A DNA stretch of 5,436 nucleotides from an uncultured Eubacteriales bacterium (GTDB taxonomy: Bacteria; Bacillota; Clostridia; Christensenellales; Aristaeellaceae). The stretch is from positions 1 to 5,436 of the forward strand of contig CADBNX010000027.1 of the NCBI GenBank assembly GCA_902796115.1, given 5' to 3'. A program made the translations under genes and the position numbers. The notes beneath the pieces were generated by a model, which was given only the letters and a program-made list of their open reading frames with translations, was not told where the DNA came from and did no database searches. Numbering within the stretch: position 1 is the first letter of the stretch; each line of letters opens with the position of its first letter. This document shows, piece after piece, positions 1-5,436 of this stretch.

Positions 1-254
1 AGCTTCATGGCTTCGCTCACCGGCTGCCCCTTGATCATTTCCGTGGCCATGGAGCTGGAAGCGATGGCGCTTCCGCAGCCGAAGGTTTCGAATTTCACGT
101 CCCGAATAACGCCGTCTTCGATTTTCAGGTACATTTTCATGATGTCGCCGCATTTGGCGTTGCCCACTTCGCCGATCCCGTTCGCGTCTTCCAGCACGCC
201 CACATTGCGGGGATTGCGGAAATGATCCATCACTTTTTCACTGTATAACGCCAT
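1..254 (-). CDS. nifU: NifU/IscU-type Fe-S cluster scaffold protein (N-terminal part, cut by window edge)
   Basis: This is the scaffold on which Fe-S clusters are built from iron and from sulfur delivered by cysteine desulfurase, in the cytoplasm. The 84 visible residues begin [19 protein letters not shown], the usual opening of the family (an HF-NPRNVG block). Two of the three cluster-ligand cysteines are present: Cys35 in the AKCGD motif, with the conserved Asp37, and Cys60 in the [11 protein letters not shown] motif. The third cysteine, expected near residue 103, lies beyond the window. The ATG at 254-252 is preceded by AAGGAGG with a 7-base spacer, and that site overlaps the TAA stop of nifS. 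Only 12 bases separate the two genes, so they are co-transcribed and probably translationally coupled. It is the U-type domain at its N-terminus; whether a C-terminal Nfu domain follows cannot be seen. Family assignment is very secure. Confidence 0.95.
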   Translation of the reverse strand, partial: MALYSEKVMDHFRNPRNVGVLEDANGIGEVGNAKCGDIMKMYLKIEDGVIRDVKFETFGCGSAIASSSMATEMIKGQPVSEAMK

Positions 255-261
255 AAAAACG

Positions 262-268
262 CCTCCTT
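262..268 (-). promoter_or_regulatory. Ribosome binding site of nifU
   Basis: AAGGAGG on the minus strand, 7 bases before the nifU ATG. Its first bases overlap the nifS stop codon (TAA at 269-267), an arrangement that favours reinitiation or coupling of nifU translation to nifS. Confidence 0.85.
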
Positions 269-1454
269 ACGGCAGAATGAATTTGCTTTTTCCGCTGCAC
301 AGATCGCGCCATACCGGCGAGAAGCTGCGCAGGTGACGGACGGTATCCGTCACGGCCCGGATGATTTCGTCGGCCTGGGCGGCGGTAAGCTCTTCCCCGA
401 TACTCAGCCGCAGGGAACCGTGGGCCACATCGTGCACCCTTCCGATGGCGAGCAGCACATGGCTGGGATCCAGGGAACCGGAGGTACAGGCACTGCCGGA
501 GGAAGCCTGGATGCCCAGATCGTCCAGCAGCAGAAGCAGGGATTCACCCTCGATGCCCTCGAAACAGAAATTCACGTTTCCGGGCAGACGGCGCTTCGCG
601 TCTCCGTTCAGCGCGCAGTGGGGGATCCGGCGCAGGCCGTCGATCAGCCGGTCGCGCATGGCGCTGAGCGCCGCCGCCCGTGCCGGCAGGTTTTCCGTGG
701 CTTCCTTCAGCGCTGCCGCCATGGCCGCGATGCCGGGCACGTTTTCCGTACCCGCGCGCCGGCCGCGCTCCTGGGCGCCGCCCTCGATCAGACTGGTCAG
801 GCGGACGCCTTTTTTCGCGTACAGGAAACCGACGCCTTTGGGACCGTGAAATTTGTGGGCGGACGCGGAAAGCAGATCCACCTGATCGGAAACCACGTTT
901 ACCGGGATGTGGCCGACCGCCTGTACGGCGTCCGTATGGAACAGGACCTTCTTCTGCCGGCAGACCGCGCCGATTTCCGGGATGGGCTGGATGGTTCCGA
1001 TTTCGTTATTGGCGTACATGATACTGACAAGGCACGTATCGTCCCGGATGGCCCGCGCGACTTCTTCCGGACGGACGATGCCGTCTTCGTGAACGGGCAG
1101 CAGGGTGATTTCAAAGCCTTCCCCGCGCAGGGCGTCCAGCGTATGCAGGACGGCGTGATGCTCAAACGCGGAGGATATGATATGCGTTTTGCCGTCCTTG
1201 CGGCCGAGGGCCGCCGCGGAGCGCAGCGCCTGGTTATCCGCTTCGCTGCCGCCGGAGGTAAAAAGGATCTCGTTTTTCTGTGCCCCGATCGCTTCCGCGA
1301 CATCGGCGCGCGCTTCCTCCAGCGCTTCCTTTGCTTTCTGCCCCAGCCCGTAGAGGCTGGACGCGTTTCCCCAGGTTTCACGCATCATGGAAACCATCGC
1401 GGAAACGGCGGTTTCGCTCATGGGGGTGGTAGCGGCATGATCGGCATAAATCAC
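267..1454 (-). CDS. nifS: Cysteine desulfurase, NifS/IscS type (class I)
   Basis: This PLP enzyme removes sulfur from L-cysteine, leaving alanine and an enzyme-bound persulfide that is passed to NifU and other sulfur acceptors. From the GTG start it has 395 residues, a normal length. Visible hallmarks are the N-terminal YADHAATTPMSE block, TSGGSEADN (66-74), His99 of the EHHA motif for PLP stacking, NNEIGT (149-154), HTDAVQAVG with Asp175 and Gln178, Lys201 in SASAHKFHGPKG as the Schiff-base lysine, GRRAGTEN (232-238), and the catalytic Cys323 in SSGSACTSG. The SSGSACTSG loop places it in class I (NifS/IscS) rather than SufS. The GTG at 1454 is chosen because AAAGGAG lies 9 bases upstream and the product then starts (M)IYADHAATT, as in relatives. 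A longer frame opens at an ATG at 1502, but that lies upstream of the -10 box. It is followed 12 bases later by nifU. NifS versus IscS naming is by context only. Confidence 0.96.
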   Translation of the reverse strand: MIYADHAATTPMSETAVSAMVSMMRETWGNASSLYGLGQKAKEALEEARADVAEAIGAQKNEILFTSGGSEADNQALRSAAALGRKDGKTHIISSAFEHHAVLHTLDALRGEGFEITLLPVHEDGIVRPEEVARAIRDDTCLVSIMYANNEIGTIQPIPEIGAVCRQKKVLFHTDAVQAVGHIPVNVVSDQVDLLSASAHKFHGPKGVGFLYAKKGVRLTSLIEGGAQERGRRAGTENVPGIAAMAAALKEATENLPARAAALSAMRDRLIDGLRRIPHCALNGDAKRRLPGNVNFCFEGIEGESLLLLLDDLGIQASSGSACTSGSLDPSHVLLAIGRVHDVAHGSLRLSIGEELTAAQADEIIRAVTDTVRHLRSFSPVWRDLCSGKSKFILP

Positions 1455-1463
1455 GGCAGTCAT

Positions 1464-1470
1464 CTCCTTT
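1464..1470 (-). promoter_or_regulatory. Ribosome binding site that fixes the nifS start at GTG
   Basis: AAAGGAG on the minus strand. It ends directly against an in-frame ATG (1463-1461), which is too close to be used, and sits 9 bases before the GTG at 1454-1452, which is a standard spacing. This decides the start in favour of GTG. Confidence 0.8.
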
Positions 1471-1486
1471 CCCGGGTGCCGTGTAT

Positions 1487-1515
1487 ATGATACACCAATC
1501 AACCTACTGTGTCAA
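1487..1515 (-). promoter_or_regulatory. Sigma-A (sigma70-type) promoter of nifS-nifU
   Basis: On the minus strand TTGACA (1515-1510, a perfect -35) is followed by a 17-base spacer and TATCAT (1492-1487, five of six matches to the -10 consensus). Transcription would start near 1480, giving a leader of about 26 bases before the GTG of nifS. No extended -10 TGn is seen. Position, spacing and orientation all fit the operon downstream. Confidence 0.8.
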
Positions 1516-1520
1516 TAGGT
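1502..1520. promoter_or_regulatory. 19-bp dyad over the -35 box, candidate repressor operator
   Basis: The minus strand reads ACCTATTGACACAGTAGGT, an imperfect palindrome in which seven of nine base pairs match around the central base. The outer five positions (ACCTA/TAGGT) are perfect. The whole -35 hexamer TTGACA lies inside it, so a protein bound here would block RNA polymerase. In many Firmicutes and Proteobacteria the isc/nifSU operon is repressed by the Rrf2-family protein IscR, which binds dyads near the promoter. Assignment to such a regulator is inference; no regulator gene is in the window. Confidence 0.5.
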
Positions 1521-1604
1521 GAATAAACAACAAAAACAGGCCCGGACCGTGAAACCGGATTGAAGGAATTCGCGGGTACGATAAGGAAAGCACGGAACGG
1601 TCCG
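1521..1604 (-). terminator. Possible terminator downstream of the D-cysteine desulfhydrase gene
   Basis: An 8-bp inverted repeat (CGGACCGT at 1604-1597 and ACGGTCCG at 1550-1543 on the minus strand) is followed after a few bases by a T-rich run (about 1536-1521, TTTTTGTTGTTTATT). It lies between the stop of the upstream gene and the nifS promoter, where a terminator is expected. The 46-base loop is unusually long and the T-tract starts six or more bases after the stem, so this is a weak call. Several CCGGAT/ATCCGG segments inside the region allow other foldings. Confidence 0.35.
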
Positions 1605-1663
1605 ATCCGGCATTCATCCGGACAGGAACGAATCGGCAAGACGCCTGCAGCGGCGGCTTGGGG

Positions 1664-2605
1664 TCATACCGTGAAAATGCCTCCGGCTCCGCCGGAATGG
1701 AGGAAAAGAACATGATCCGTTTCGCGGAACGCGCCTTCCTCCGCCATTTTCAGGAGTCCGGCAAACGCTTTTCCCGTATACACGGGGTCAAGAAAAATGC
1801 CTTCTTCTTTGGCCATCTGCGAGATGGCTTCGTTTCCTTCGCGGGAGGGAACGGCGTACCCCGGGCCGCACATGCCGAGCAGGTCAAAGTCTTCCGGACG
1901 GATCGTCACATCCGCTTCCAGCAGTGCCGCCGCTTCCCGCATCAGCGCGGGCGTGATCTGTTCAAACGGATCGGTATCCACCATCATCCCGTGAACTTCG
2001 GTTCCCGGAAGAAAGAGCTTTGCTCCCAGCGCAAGGCCCGCCATGGTGCCCCCGCTTCCCACGGCGCAGATCAGATGATCGGCATGGAACCCCTGGTCTC
2101 GGATCTCCCGGGCACAGTCCACGTACCCCAGCACCCCCAGGGCATTGGAGCCGCCGCAGGGGATCTTGTAATACGGCACGCCGAGGCTGCCGCCCCTCCT
2201 GTCCATTTCCCGGTAAATGTCCGCGTAATCATCCGTATCCATAAAGAGGACTTCCGTGCCCATCAGATGCTCCAGCAGCAGGTTGCCCACCCGTTCCGTC
2301 ACACCGCGCTTTTTCAGGATCAGGATGGGCTTCATGCCGAGTTTCCCTGCCGCCGCCGCGGTGAGCATGGCGTGATTGGACTGTGCGCCGCCCGTTGTGA
2401 AGACGACCCGCGCCCCTTTCTGCAGGGCATCCGCCAGAAGATATTCCAGCTTCCGCACTTTGTTGCCGCCAAGCCCCAGACCGGTCAGATCGTCTCTTTT
2501 GACGTACACGTTCGTATGCAGCTTCCGGCTGATATTCTCAAGCTTATGAATCGGTGTCGGAAAAATGCCGAGCGGGATTTTCGGGAAACGGTCCGGCTGC
2601 TTCAT
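1664..2605 (-). CDS. dcyD: D-cysteine desulfhydrase (ACC deaminase/DCD family, PLP-dependent)
   Basis: The likely reaction is D-cysteine to pyruvate, sulfide and ammonia, in the cytoplasm. The protein has 313 residues, close to the family's length. It is a fold-type II PLP enzyme: Lys49 in GGNKVRKLEYLL is the PLP lysine, GGAQSNHAM (72-80) carries the active-site Ser76-Asn77-His78, and VGSGGTMAG (182-190) is the phosphate-binding loop. Near the C-terminus DPVYTGKAFAGL and FLHSGG match the family ends. ACC deaminase has Glu after that tyrosine and Leu in the HLGG motif; here they are Thr277 and Ser304, which fits D-cysteine desulfhydrase. The ATG at 2605 is the natural start (MKQPDRFPKIPLGIFPTPI). 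A possible Shine-Dalgarno (AGGAAAGGA, 2627-2619) is 13 bases away, rather far. It follows the dockerin protein gene by 59 bases and precedes nifS by 209 bases. An exact match to DcyD of enterobacteria is not claimed; another small D-amino-acid or beta-substituted substrate is possible. Confidence 0.85.
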   Translation of the reverse strand: MKQPDRFPKIPLGIFPTPIHKLENISRKLHTNVYVKRDDLTGLGLGGNKVRKLEYLLADALQKGARVVFTTGGAQSNHAMLTAAAAGKLGMKPILILKKRGVTERVGNLLLEHLMGTEVLFMDTDDYADIYREMDRRGGSLGVPYYKIPCGGSNALGVLGYVDCAREIRDQGFHADHLICAVGSGGTMAGLALGAKLFLPGTEVHGMMVDTDPFEQITPALMREAAALLEADVTIRPEDFDLLGMCGPGYAVPSREGNEAISQMAKEEGIFLDPVYTGKAFAGLLKMAEEGAFRETDHVLFLHSGGAGGIFTV

Positions 2606-2618
2606 GGCCTGTTTTTTA

Positions 2619-2627
2619 TCCTTTCCT
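2619..2627 (-). promoter_or_regulatory. Weak, distant ribosome binding site of dcyD
   Basis: AGGAAAGGA on the minus strand lies 13 bases before the ATG at 2605. The spacing is longer than normal and no better purine-rich block is closer, so translation may be modest. Confidence 0.45.
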
Positions 2628-2664
2628 GGAAATCATGAAATTCCCATCCCTTGCCCGCGGGCCG

Positions 2665-5436
2665 CTATTTCAGCGTGACGTTCCATCCCGCGTCGTACTG
2701 CAGGATCAGGCGGGCATCTTCAAGGTCAACCTTTTTATCCCCGTTCACGTCGGCGTTATTCAGGTTGATGGGGACGGATGCGTCCCTGAGGTAACGCAGG
2801 ATCAGCAGCGCGTCCTGAATATCGGCCCTGCCGTTTCCGTCCGCGTCTCCCGGGACGCGGGCCAGGGAAACCTTCTGCCGGAAGCATACGGAAAGACTGC
2901 TCTTTTTCTCGTGCAGTTCCGCGTCCGTTCCGTTGAAGGCGGCTTTCACATCATCCGCAAAAGCATAGCCGTCCGCAGCGGTGAATTCCACGATGACCAG
3001 GTATTCTCCGTCGGCTTCAAACCGGTCCGTCGTCTTCATTTCATAGGACGTGAACTTCAGATCCTGATATACCGTGCGGACGGAATATTTCTCCGCATCG
3101 CCGGATCGGCCGGCTTCCGGAGCGTTCTTCGGGAATTCTCCGGCTTTGGGCATGATCACGTCGGCGCTGATCTCCGCAATCGGCGTGCGGGGCATATCCG
3201 CCCATTCCACCCGCAGAGTCGTGTTGCATTTCGGAAGGTATGCGTCCCCGGGTCTCGATGTGCCGAGTATTTCACCGGTTCCGGCGTTTATGATCGTCCA
3301 GCAGTCCGGAATCAGGCCGTCCCGGGTGAAAGCGGCCTCCGGCAGGAAGAAGAACGAGTCTTTGGGAATGGAGAGCATATCCATATACCCTTCTCCGCCG
3401 TTTGCCTCGAAAGTGACGGTCCATTGGGTCTTTTCCACGGCGGTGAAGGTGTACTCCGCTTCGCAGTATGTCCTATCCGCGTTGATGGCTTTGATCGGCA
3501 CAGCATTGCCGTTGATGACGAGCTTCACGCCGGCATCGAACATATAGCCGGTGTACGTTTCAAAGCTCAGCTTCACCGTGTATTCCGCGCCTTCTTTGAG
3601 ATGCGTATTCCCGCTTCCGTCCGGACCGGAAATCGACTGGACGACAAAGCGGTAATACTGGCGGGCGCCGTTTCTCTGGGGGCTTGCTTCCAGCAGCGGA
3701 TCACCCGCCGCTTCGCTGAAGGTGATGCCGATCTGCTCGAGCGGCAGATATTTCCATTGCGCCGTCCAGACGCAATCCCCGTCCGGCGTGTATTCGTCTC
3801 CTGTTTTCAGTTTTGTGCCGTAGATCAGCCAGCAGTCGAATTCCATATCTTCCGGCGGCGTGAAGCCGCAGGCCGGAGCGGTCAGCGCGTCATATTTATG
3901 TACTTTGACCGGGCTCATCATGCCTTCTCCCTTGCCGGGCTCAAAGCTGACGGTATAGATGGTTTCGGAAGGCGGCATGGTGAAGGTGTAGACTGCCTCA
4001 AAGCTCATCCTGTCAGCGGACATATGCTCCACCGTAACGGCTTTGCCGTTTACGGTGACAGTGACTGCGCTGTCAAAGGGAGTGCCGGACGCGGTGAACG
4101 CGATGCACAGAGCATAGGTTTTTCGGGGCAGGAGCATCATGTCGTCCTGTTTTTTGCCATCCACTGTGATTTCCGCAAGGACGGCGCTGTAACTGGTATC
4201 GGACGTTGTCAGATACATGCCGGCGGCATAGGTGTATGCTTCTATCTCGTCAAAAGACACTGCGGCGGTATCGATCGGAATCTTTTCGAAGTCCGCGAAA
4301 TAGTTCCCGTTTTTATCCGCGGTCAGCACAAAGGTGGGGGAGGCGGACAGGTATTCCGTGCTCCCTGACAGCCGCCATCCGACAAAACGGAAGGTGTCCG
4401 CACTGACGGCTTCCAACGCGATCCCGGTACCTTCTGGATAAGTCTCGGAAAGATGAACCTTTTCCTCGCCTCCGTTTGCCCGGAAATTTCCACCCTCATA
4501 CTCTGTACCTGTGATGCGGTTGCAGGTCCTGATATCTACCTGTACATTCCATTTCGCGTACAGCGTGATGTTATCTCCGACAGTCCAGAAATCAAAATCA
4601 TACGGAGCTGTCGAGTCTTTGCTTGTATACCATCCGGCAAAACTGCAGCCCTCTTTTGTTGGGGGTTCCGGTTCGGCGATTTTTTCATGATGGCACCATA
4701 ACACCTGACTTTCCACCGGACTGCCGCCGTTTGAGTCAAAGGTTGCCGTACACATCTCCCGCTCAAATACAGCAATGAGCGCCATATCCTGATTTGCCGG
4801 GAAAGAGTATTCCTTGTCAGTGGACAGGAATTCTTCCGTGTTTGCGTTCTGCCAGCCTGAGAAGAGATATCCGGTATCGGGGCTGGCAGTCAGTACGATG
4901 GAATCCCCTTCTGTATATGGCTTATACTCGCGTATGCGTGCTTTTTCTCCTCCGTTGACAGTGATCCAGCCACCTTCCAGTACGGTGCCTGTTGTCTGAT
5001 CTGTCGTATAGACCGTAATTCTTGCAATCCATTTTGCATAGAAAGTGGTATCTGCTTTGACCGGCCGACTCGATTGGTACGGATCCGTGAATGCTTCGTC
5101 ATAGTACCATCCGCCGAAGTGCAGCCCTTCCTTTACGGGATCCGTTTCGGGCATGACGGCTATGGAATTGAGGCTGACAAATGCGTCAGGTAATTCCGTT
5201 CCCCCGTTCGTTTCATATTTTATCCGGCAATGGACCGGAATCACGGTGGTCAGGCCGGCATACTTCGCGCAGTCGCTGCGCCGCCAGGTTCCGTGTTCGC
5301 CAATTTCGTATACATGCGCCGTGACGATGGCAGAGTGACTGAAACCGTTGAAGTTCGGAAAGATTCCGCTGACGGTCGGATCCTCTCCGTCGTTTACGAA
5401 ATAATACCCTTCGTCAGCTTCCAGCTGAACAAAAAG
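2665..5436 (-). CDS. Large modular InlB/Flg_new-repeat protein with C-terminal dockerin (N-terminus beyond window)
   Basis: The frame has no stop from the TAG at 2667-2665 up to the window edge, giving 923 residues of an unfinished protein. Residue numbers here count from the edge. In order: a partial beta module (1 to about 50); an InlB B/Flg_new-type repeat (68-136, ending FYAKW); a divergent InlB-like repeat (137-225, with GYLFSGW); a second such pair (229-296 and 297-385); then unnamed beta module (387-492), Flg_new-like repeat (493-561), beta module (566-669), Flg_new-like repeat (670-745), beta module (750-858) and dockerin (861-918). No catalytic motif, membrane segment or sorting motif is visible in this part, and a signal peptide would lie outside the window. 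Such repeats occur in secreted or surface proteins and are inferred to act as stalks or binding modules. Dockerins bind cohesin, so it may attach to a scaffold or cell-surface partner. The first possible in-frame start in view, a GTG at 5244, sits inside a repeat and is not the real start. Function of the whole protein is unknown. Confidence 0.9.
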   Translation of the reverse strand, partial: LFVQLEADEGYYFVNDGEDPTVSGIFPNFNGFSHSAIVTAHVYEIGEHGTWRRSDCAKYAGLTTVIPVHCRIKYETNGGTELPDAFVSLNSIAVMPETDPVKEGLHFGGWYYDEAFTDPYQSSRPVKADTTFYAKWIARITVYTTDQTTGTVLEGGWITVNGGEKARIREYKPYTEGDSIVLTASPDTGYLFSGWQNANTEEFLSTDKEYSFPANQDMALIAVFEREMCTATFDSNGGSPVESQVLWCHHEKIAEPEPPTKEGCSFAGWYTSKDSTAPYDFDFWTVGDNITLYAKWNVQVDIRTCNRITGTEYEGGNFRANGGEEKVHLSETYPEGTGIALEAVSADTFRFVGWRLSGSTEYLSASPTFVLTADKNGNYFADFEKIPIDTAAVSFDEIEAYTYAAGMYLTTSDTSYSAVLAEITVDGKKQDDMMLLPRKTYALCIAFTASGTPFDSAVTVTVNGKAVTVEHMSADRMSFEAVYTFTMPPSETIYTVSFEPGKGEGMMSPVKVHKYDALTAPACGFTPPEDMEFDCWLIYGTKLKTGDEYTPDGDCVWTAQWKYLPLEQIGITFSEAAGDPLLEASPQRNGARQYYRFVVQSISGPDGSGNTHLKEGAEYTVKLSFETYTGYMFDAGVKLVINGNAVPIKAINADRTYCEAEYTFTAVEKTQWTVTFEANGGEGYMDMLSIPKDSFFFLPEAAFTRDGLIPDCWTIINAGTGEILGTSRPGDAYLPKCNTTLRVEWADMPRTPIAEISADVIMPKAGEFPKNAPEAGRSGDAEKYSVRTVYQDLKFTSYEMKTTDRFEADGEYLVIVEFTAADGYAFADDVKAAFNGTDAELHEKKSSLSVCFRQKVSLARVPGDADGNGRADIQDALLILRYLRDASVPINLNNADVNGDKKVDLEDARLILQYDAGWNVTLK
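2683..2856 (-). other. Type I-like dockerin domain
   Basis: Residues 861-918 hold two EF-hand-like calcium loops about 32 residues apart. Loop 1 is DADGNGRADIQD (Asp864, Asp866, Asn868, Asp872, Asp875); loop 2 is DVNGDKKVDLED (Asp896, Asn898, Asp900, Asp904, Asp907). Each is followed by a helix (ALLILRYL and ARLILQY). All calcium-ligand positions are filled. The residues at loop positions 10-11 are Ile-Gln and Leu-Glu, not the Ser-Thr pair of classical Clostridium thermocellum dockerins, so partner choice should differ. A short tail of five residues follows. Confidence 0.88.
2863..3189 (-). other. Unnamed beta-rich module, last copy, next to dockerin
   Basis: Residues 750-858. It shares the EYLVIVEFTAADGYAFADDVKAAFNG core with the modules of units 3 and 4 but is not followed by a Flg_new repeat; the dockerin comes next. 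The name of the domain is unknown to me. Confidence 0.55.
3202..3741 (-). repeat. Protein repeat unit 4: unnamed beta module plus Flg_new-like repeat
   Basis: Residues 566-745. The module core reads EYTVKLSFETYTGYMFD, then VKLVINGNAVPIKAINADR, then CEAEYTFT, clearly parallel to unit 3. The Flg_new-like half starts WTVTFEANGGEG, has PDCWTI and ends LRVEW. Confidence 0.65.
3754..4278 (-). repeat. Protein repeat unit 3: unnamed beta module plus Flg_new-like repeat
   Basis: Residues 387-561. The module core reads TYALCIAFTASGTPFD, then VTVTVNGKAVTVEHMSADR, then FEAVYTFTM. The following Flg_new-like repeat starts YTVSFEPGKGEG and ends VWTAQW; its usual G-W is replaced by D-C-W (FDCWLIYG). Unit 4 shows the same order and the same D-C-W replacement. 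Confidence 0.65.
4282..4752 (-). repeat. Protein repeat unit 2: InlB/Flg_new repeat plus divergent InlB-like repeat
   Basis: Residues 229-385. It matches unit 1 block by block: ATFDSNGG, PPTKEGCSFAGWY, LYAKW, then TGTEYEGG, ANGGE, YPEGTGIALEA, FRFVGW and ADFE. Many residues between the blocks differ, so the duplication is old or has diverged quickly. Confidence 0.75.
4762..5235 (-). repeat. Protein repeat unit 1: InlB/Flg_new repeat plus divergent InlB-like repeat
   Basis: Residues 68-225. The first half has the Listeria-Bacteroides repeat pattern: strand, N-G-G turn (YETNGG), P-x-K-E-G-x-x-F-x-G-W-Y, and FYAKW at the end. The second half has TGTVLEGG, VNGGE, Y-T-E-G-D-S-I-V-L-T-A, GYLFSGW and AVFE. 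The same two-part order recurs in the next unit, which indicates an intragenic tandem duplication. Confidence 0.75.
5287..5436 (-). other. Partial unnamed beta-rich module, first visible copy
   Basis: Residues 1 to about 50 of the visible protein (LFVQLEADEGYYFVNDG and on) resemble the later modules at 387-492, 566-669 and 750-858. They share a Y/F-x-V-x-L-x-F/A-x-A-x-x-G-Y-x-F core followed by a second strand pair. The similarity is judged by eye. It shows that the protein continues upstream with the same architecture and that the repeat region extends past the window. Confidence 0.5.

Noticed and set aside
333..1490. A 385-codon open frame on the plus strand opposite nifS
   Set aside because: It mirrors nifS almost completely, its product is low-complexity Gly/Arg/Gln-rich, and it has no ribosome site or family resemblance.
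1455..1663. Riboswitch or T-box leader before nifS
   Set aside because: The promoter leaves a leader of only about 26 bases, too short for a known cysteine-related T-box or SAM riboswitch.
1504..1713. A small minus-strand frame of 69 codons in the dcyD-nifS gap
   Set aside because: It overlaps the end of dcyD in another frame, spans the possible terminator and has no convincing ribosome site or conserved pattern.
1658..2638. A 326-codon open frame on the plus strand opposite dcyD
   Set aside because: It mirrors dcyD, whose motifs are unambiguous on the minus strand. The plus-strand product is rich in His/Arg/Gln without any family pattern.
2653..2662. Perfect 10-bp palindrome GCCCGCGGGC just after the stop of the dockerin protein
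   Set aside because: It has no loop and no T-tract after it on the minus strand, so it does not look like an intrinsic terminator. A GC-only palindrome of this size can arise by chance here.
2554..4368. A 604-codon open frame on the plus strand opposite the dockerin protein and part of dcyD
   Set aside because: It is the antisense shadow of GC-rich codons. Its translation has no recognisable domain, and it runs through the dockerin and two repeat units, which are clearly real on the minus strand.

Overview
The window reads as a chromosomal segment from a moderately GC-rich anaerobic Firmicute, probably a gut or rumen Clostridia (Oscillospiraceae, Christensenellales or a relative). This is an inference from three things: a clostridial-type nifS-nifU pair, strong Shine-Dalgarno sequences, and a large modular protein that combines Listeria-Bacteroides (InlB B / Flg_new) repeats with a C-terminal dockerin-like domain. 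All four supported genes lie on the minus strand, so transcription runs from high to low coordinates. I see no RNA gene, CRISPR array, transposase or phage gene.

Layout in the direction of transcription. (1) 5436-2665: the C-terminal 923 residues of a very long protein whose reading frame stays open to the window edge. It has no catalytic domain in view. It is built from four InlB/Flg_new-type beta repeats, two divergent InlB-like repeats, four copies of an unnamed beta-rich module and a two-EF-loop dockerin. (2) 2605-1664: a PLP enzyme of the ACC deaminase/D-cysteine desulfhydrase family. Its specificity positions point to D-cysteine desulfhydrase. (3) 1663-1455: a 209-base gap holding a possible terminator, then a clear sigma-A/sigma70-type promoter whose -35 box lies inside a 19-bp dyad. 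(4) 1454-267: a NifS/IscS-type cysteine desulfurase starting at GTG. (5) 254-1: the N-terminal 84 residues of the NifU/IscU Fe-S scaffold, with its ribosome site overlapping the nifS stop codon.

The nifS-nifU pair forms an operon. NifS takes sulfur from L-cysteine as a persulfide and passes it to NifU, which assembles Fe-S clusters. The dyad over the promoter suggests control by a repressor, possibly an Rrf2/IscR-type regulator. The D-cysteine enzyme would release sulfide, pyruvate and ammonia from D-cysteine, so it may share a sulfur theme with its neighbours, but the gap suggests separate transcription. The large protein is probably exported and unrelated to sulfur metabolism.

I find no convincing new multi-gene system. 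The points most worth following are the repeated unnamed module in the dockerin protein, the operator-like dyad over the nifS promoter, and the start-site correction for nifS.
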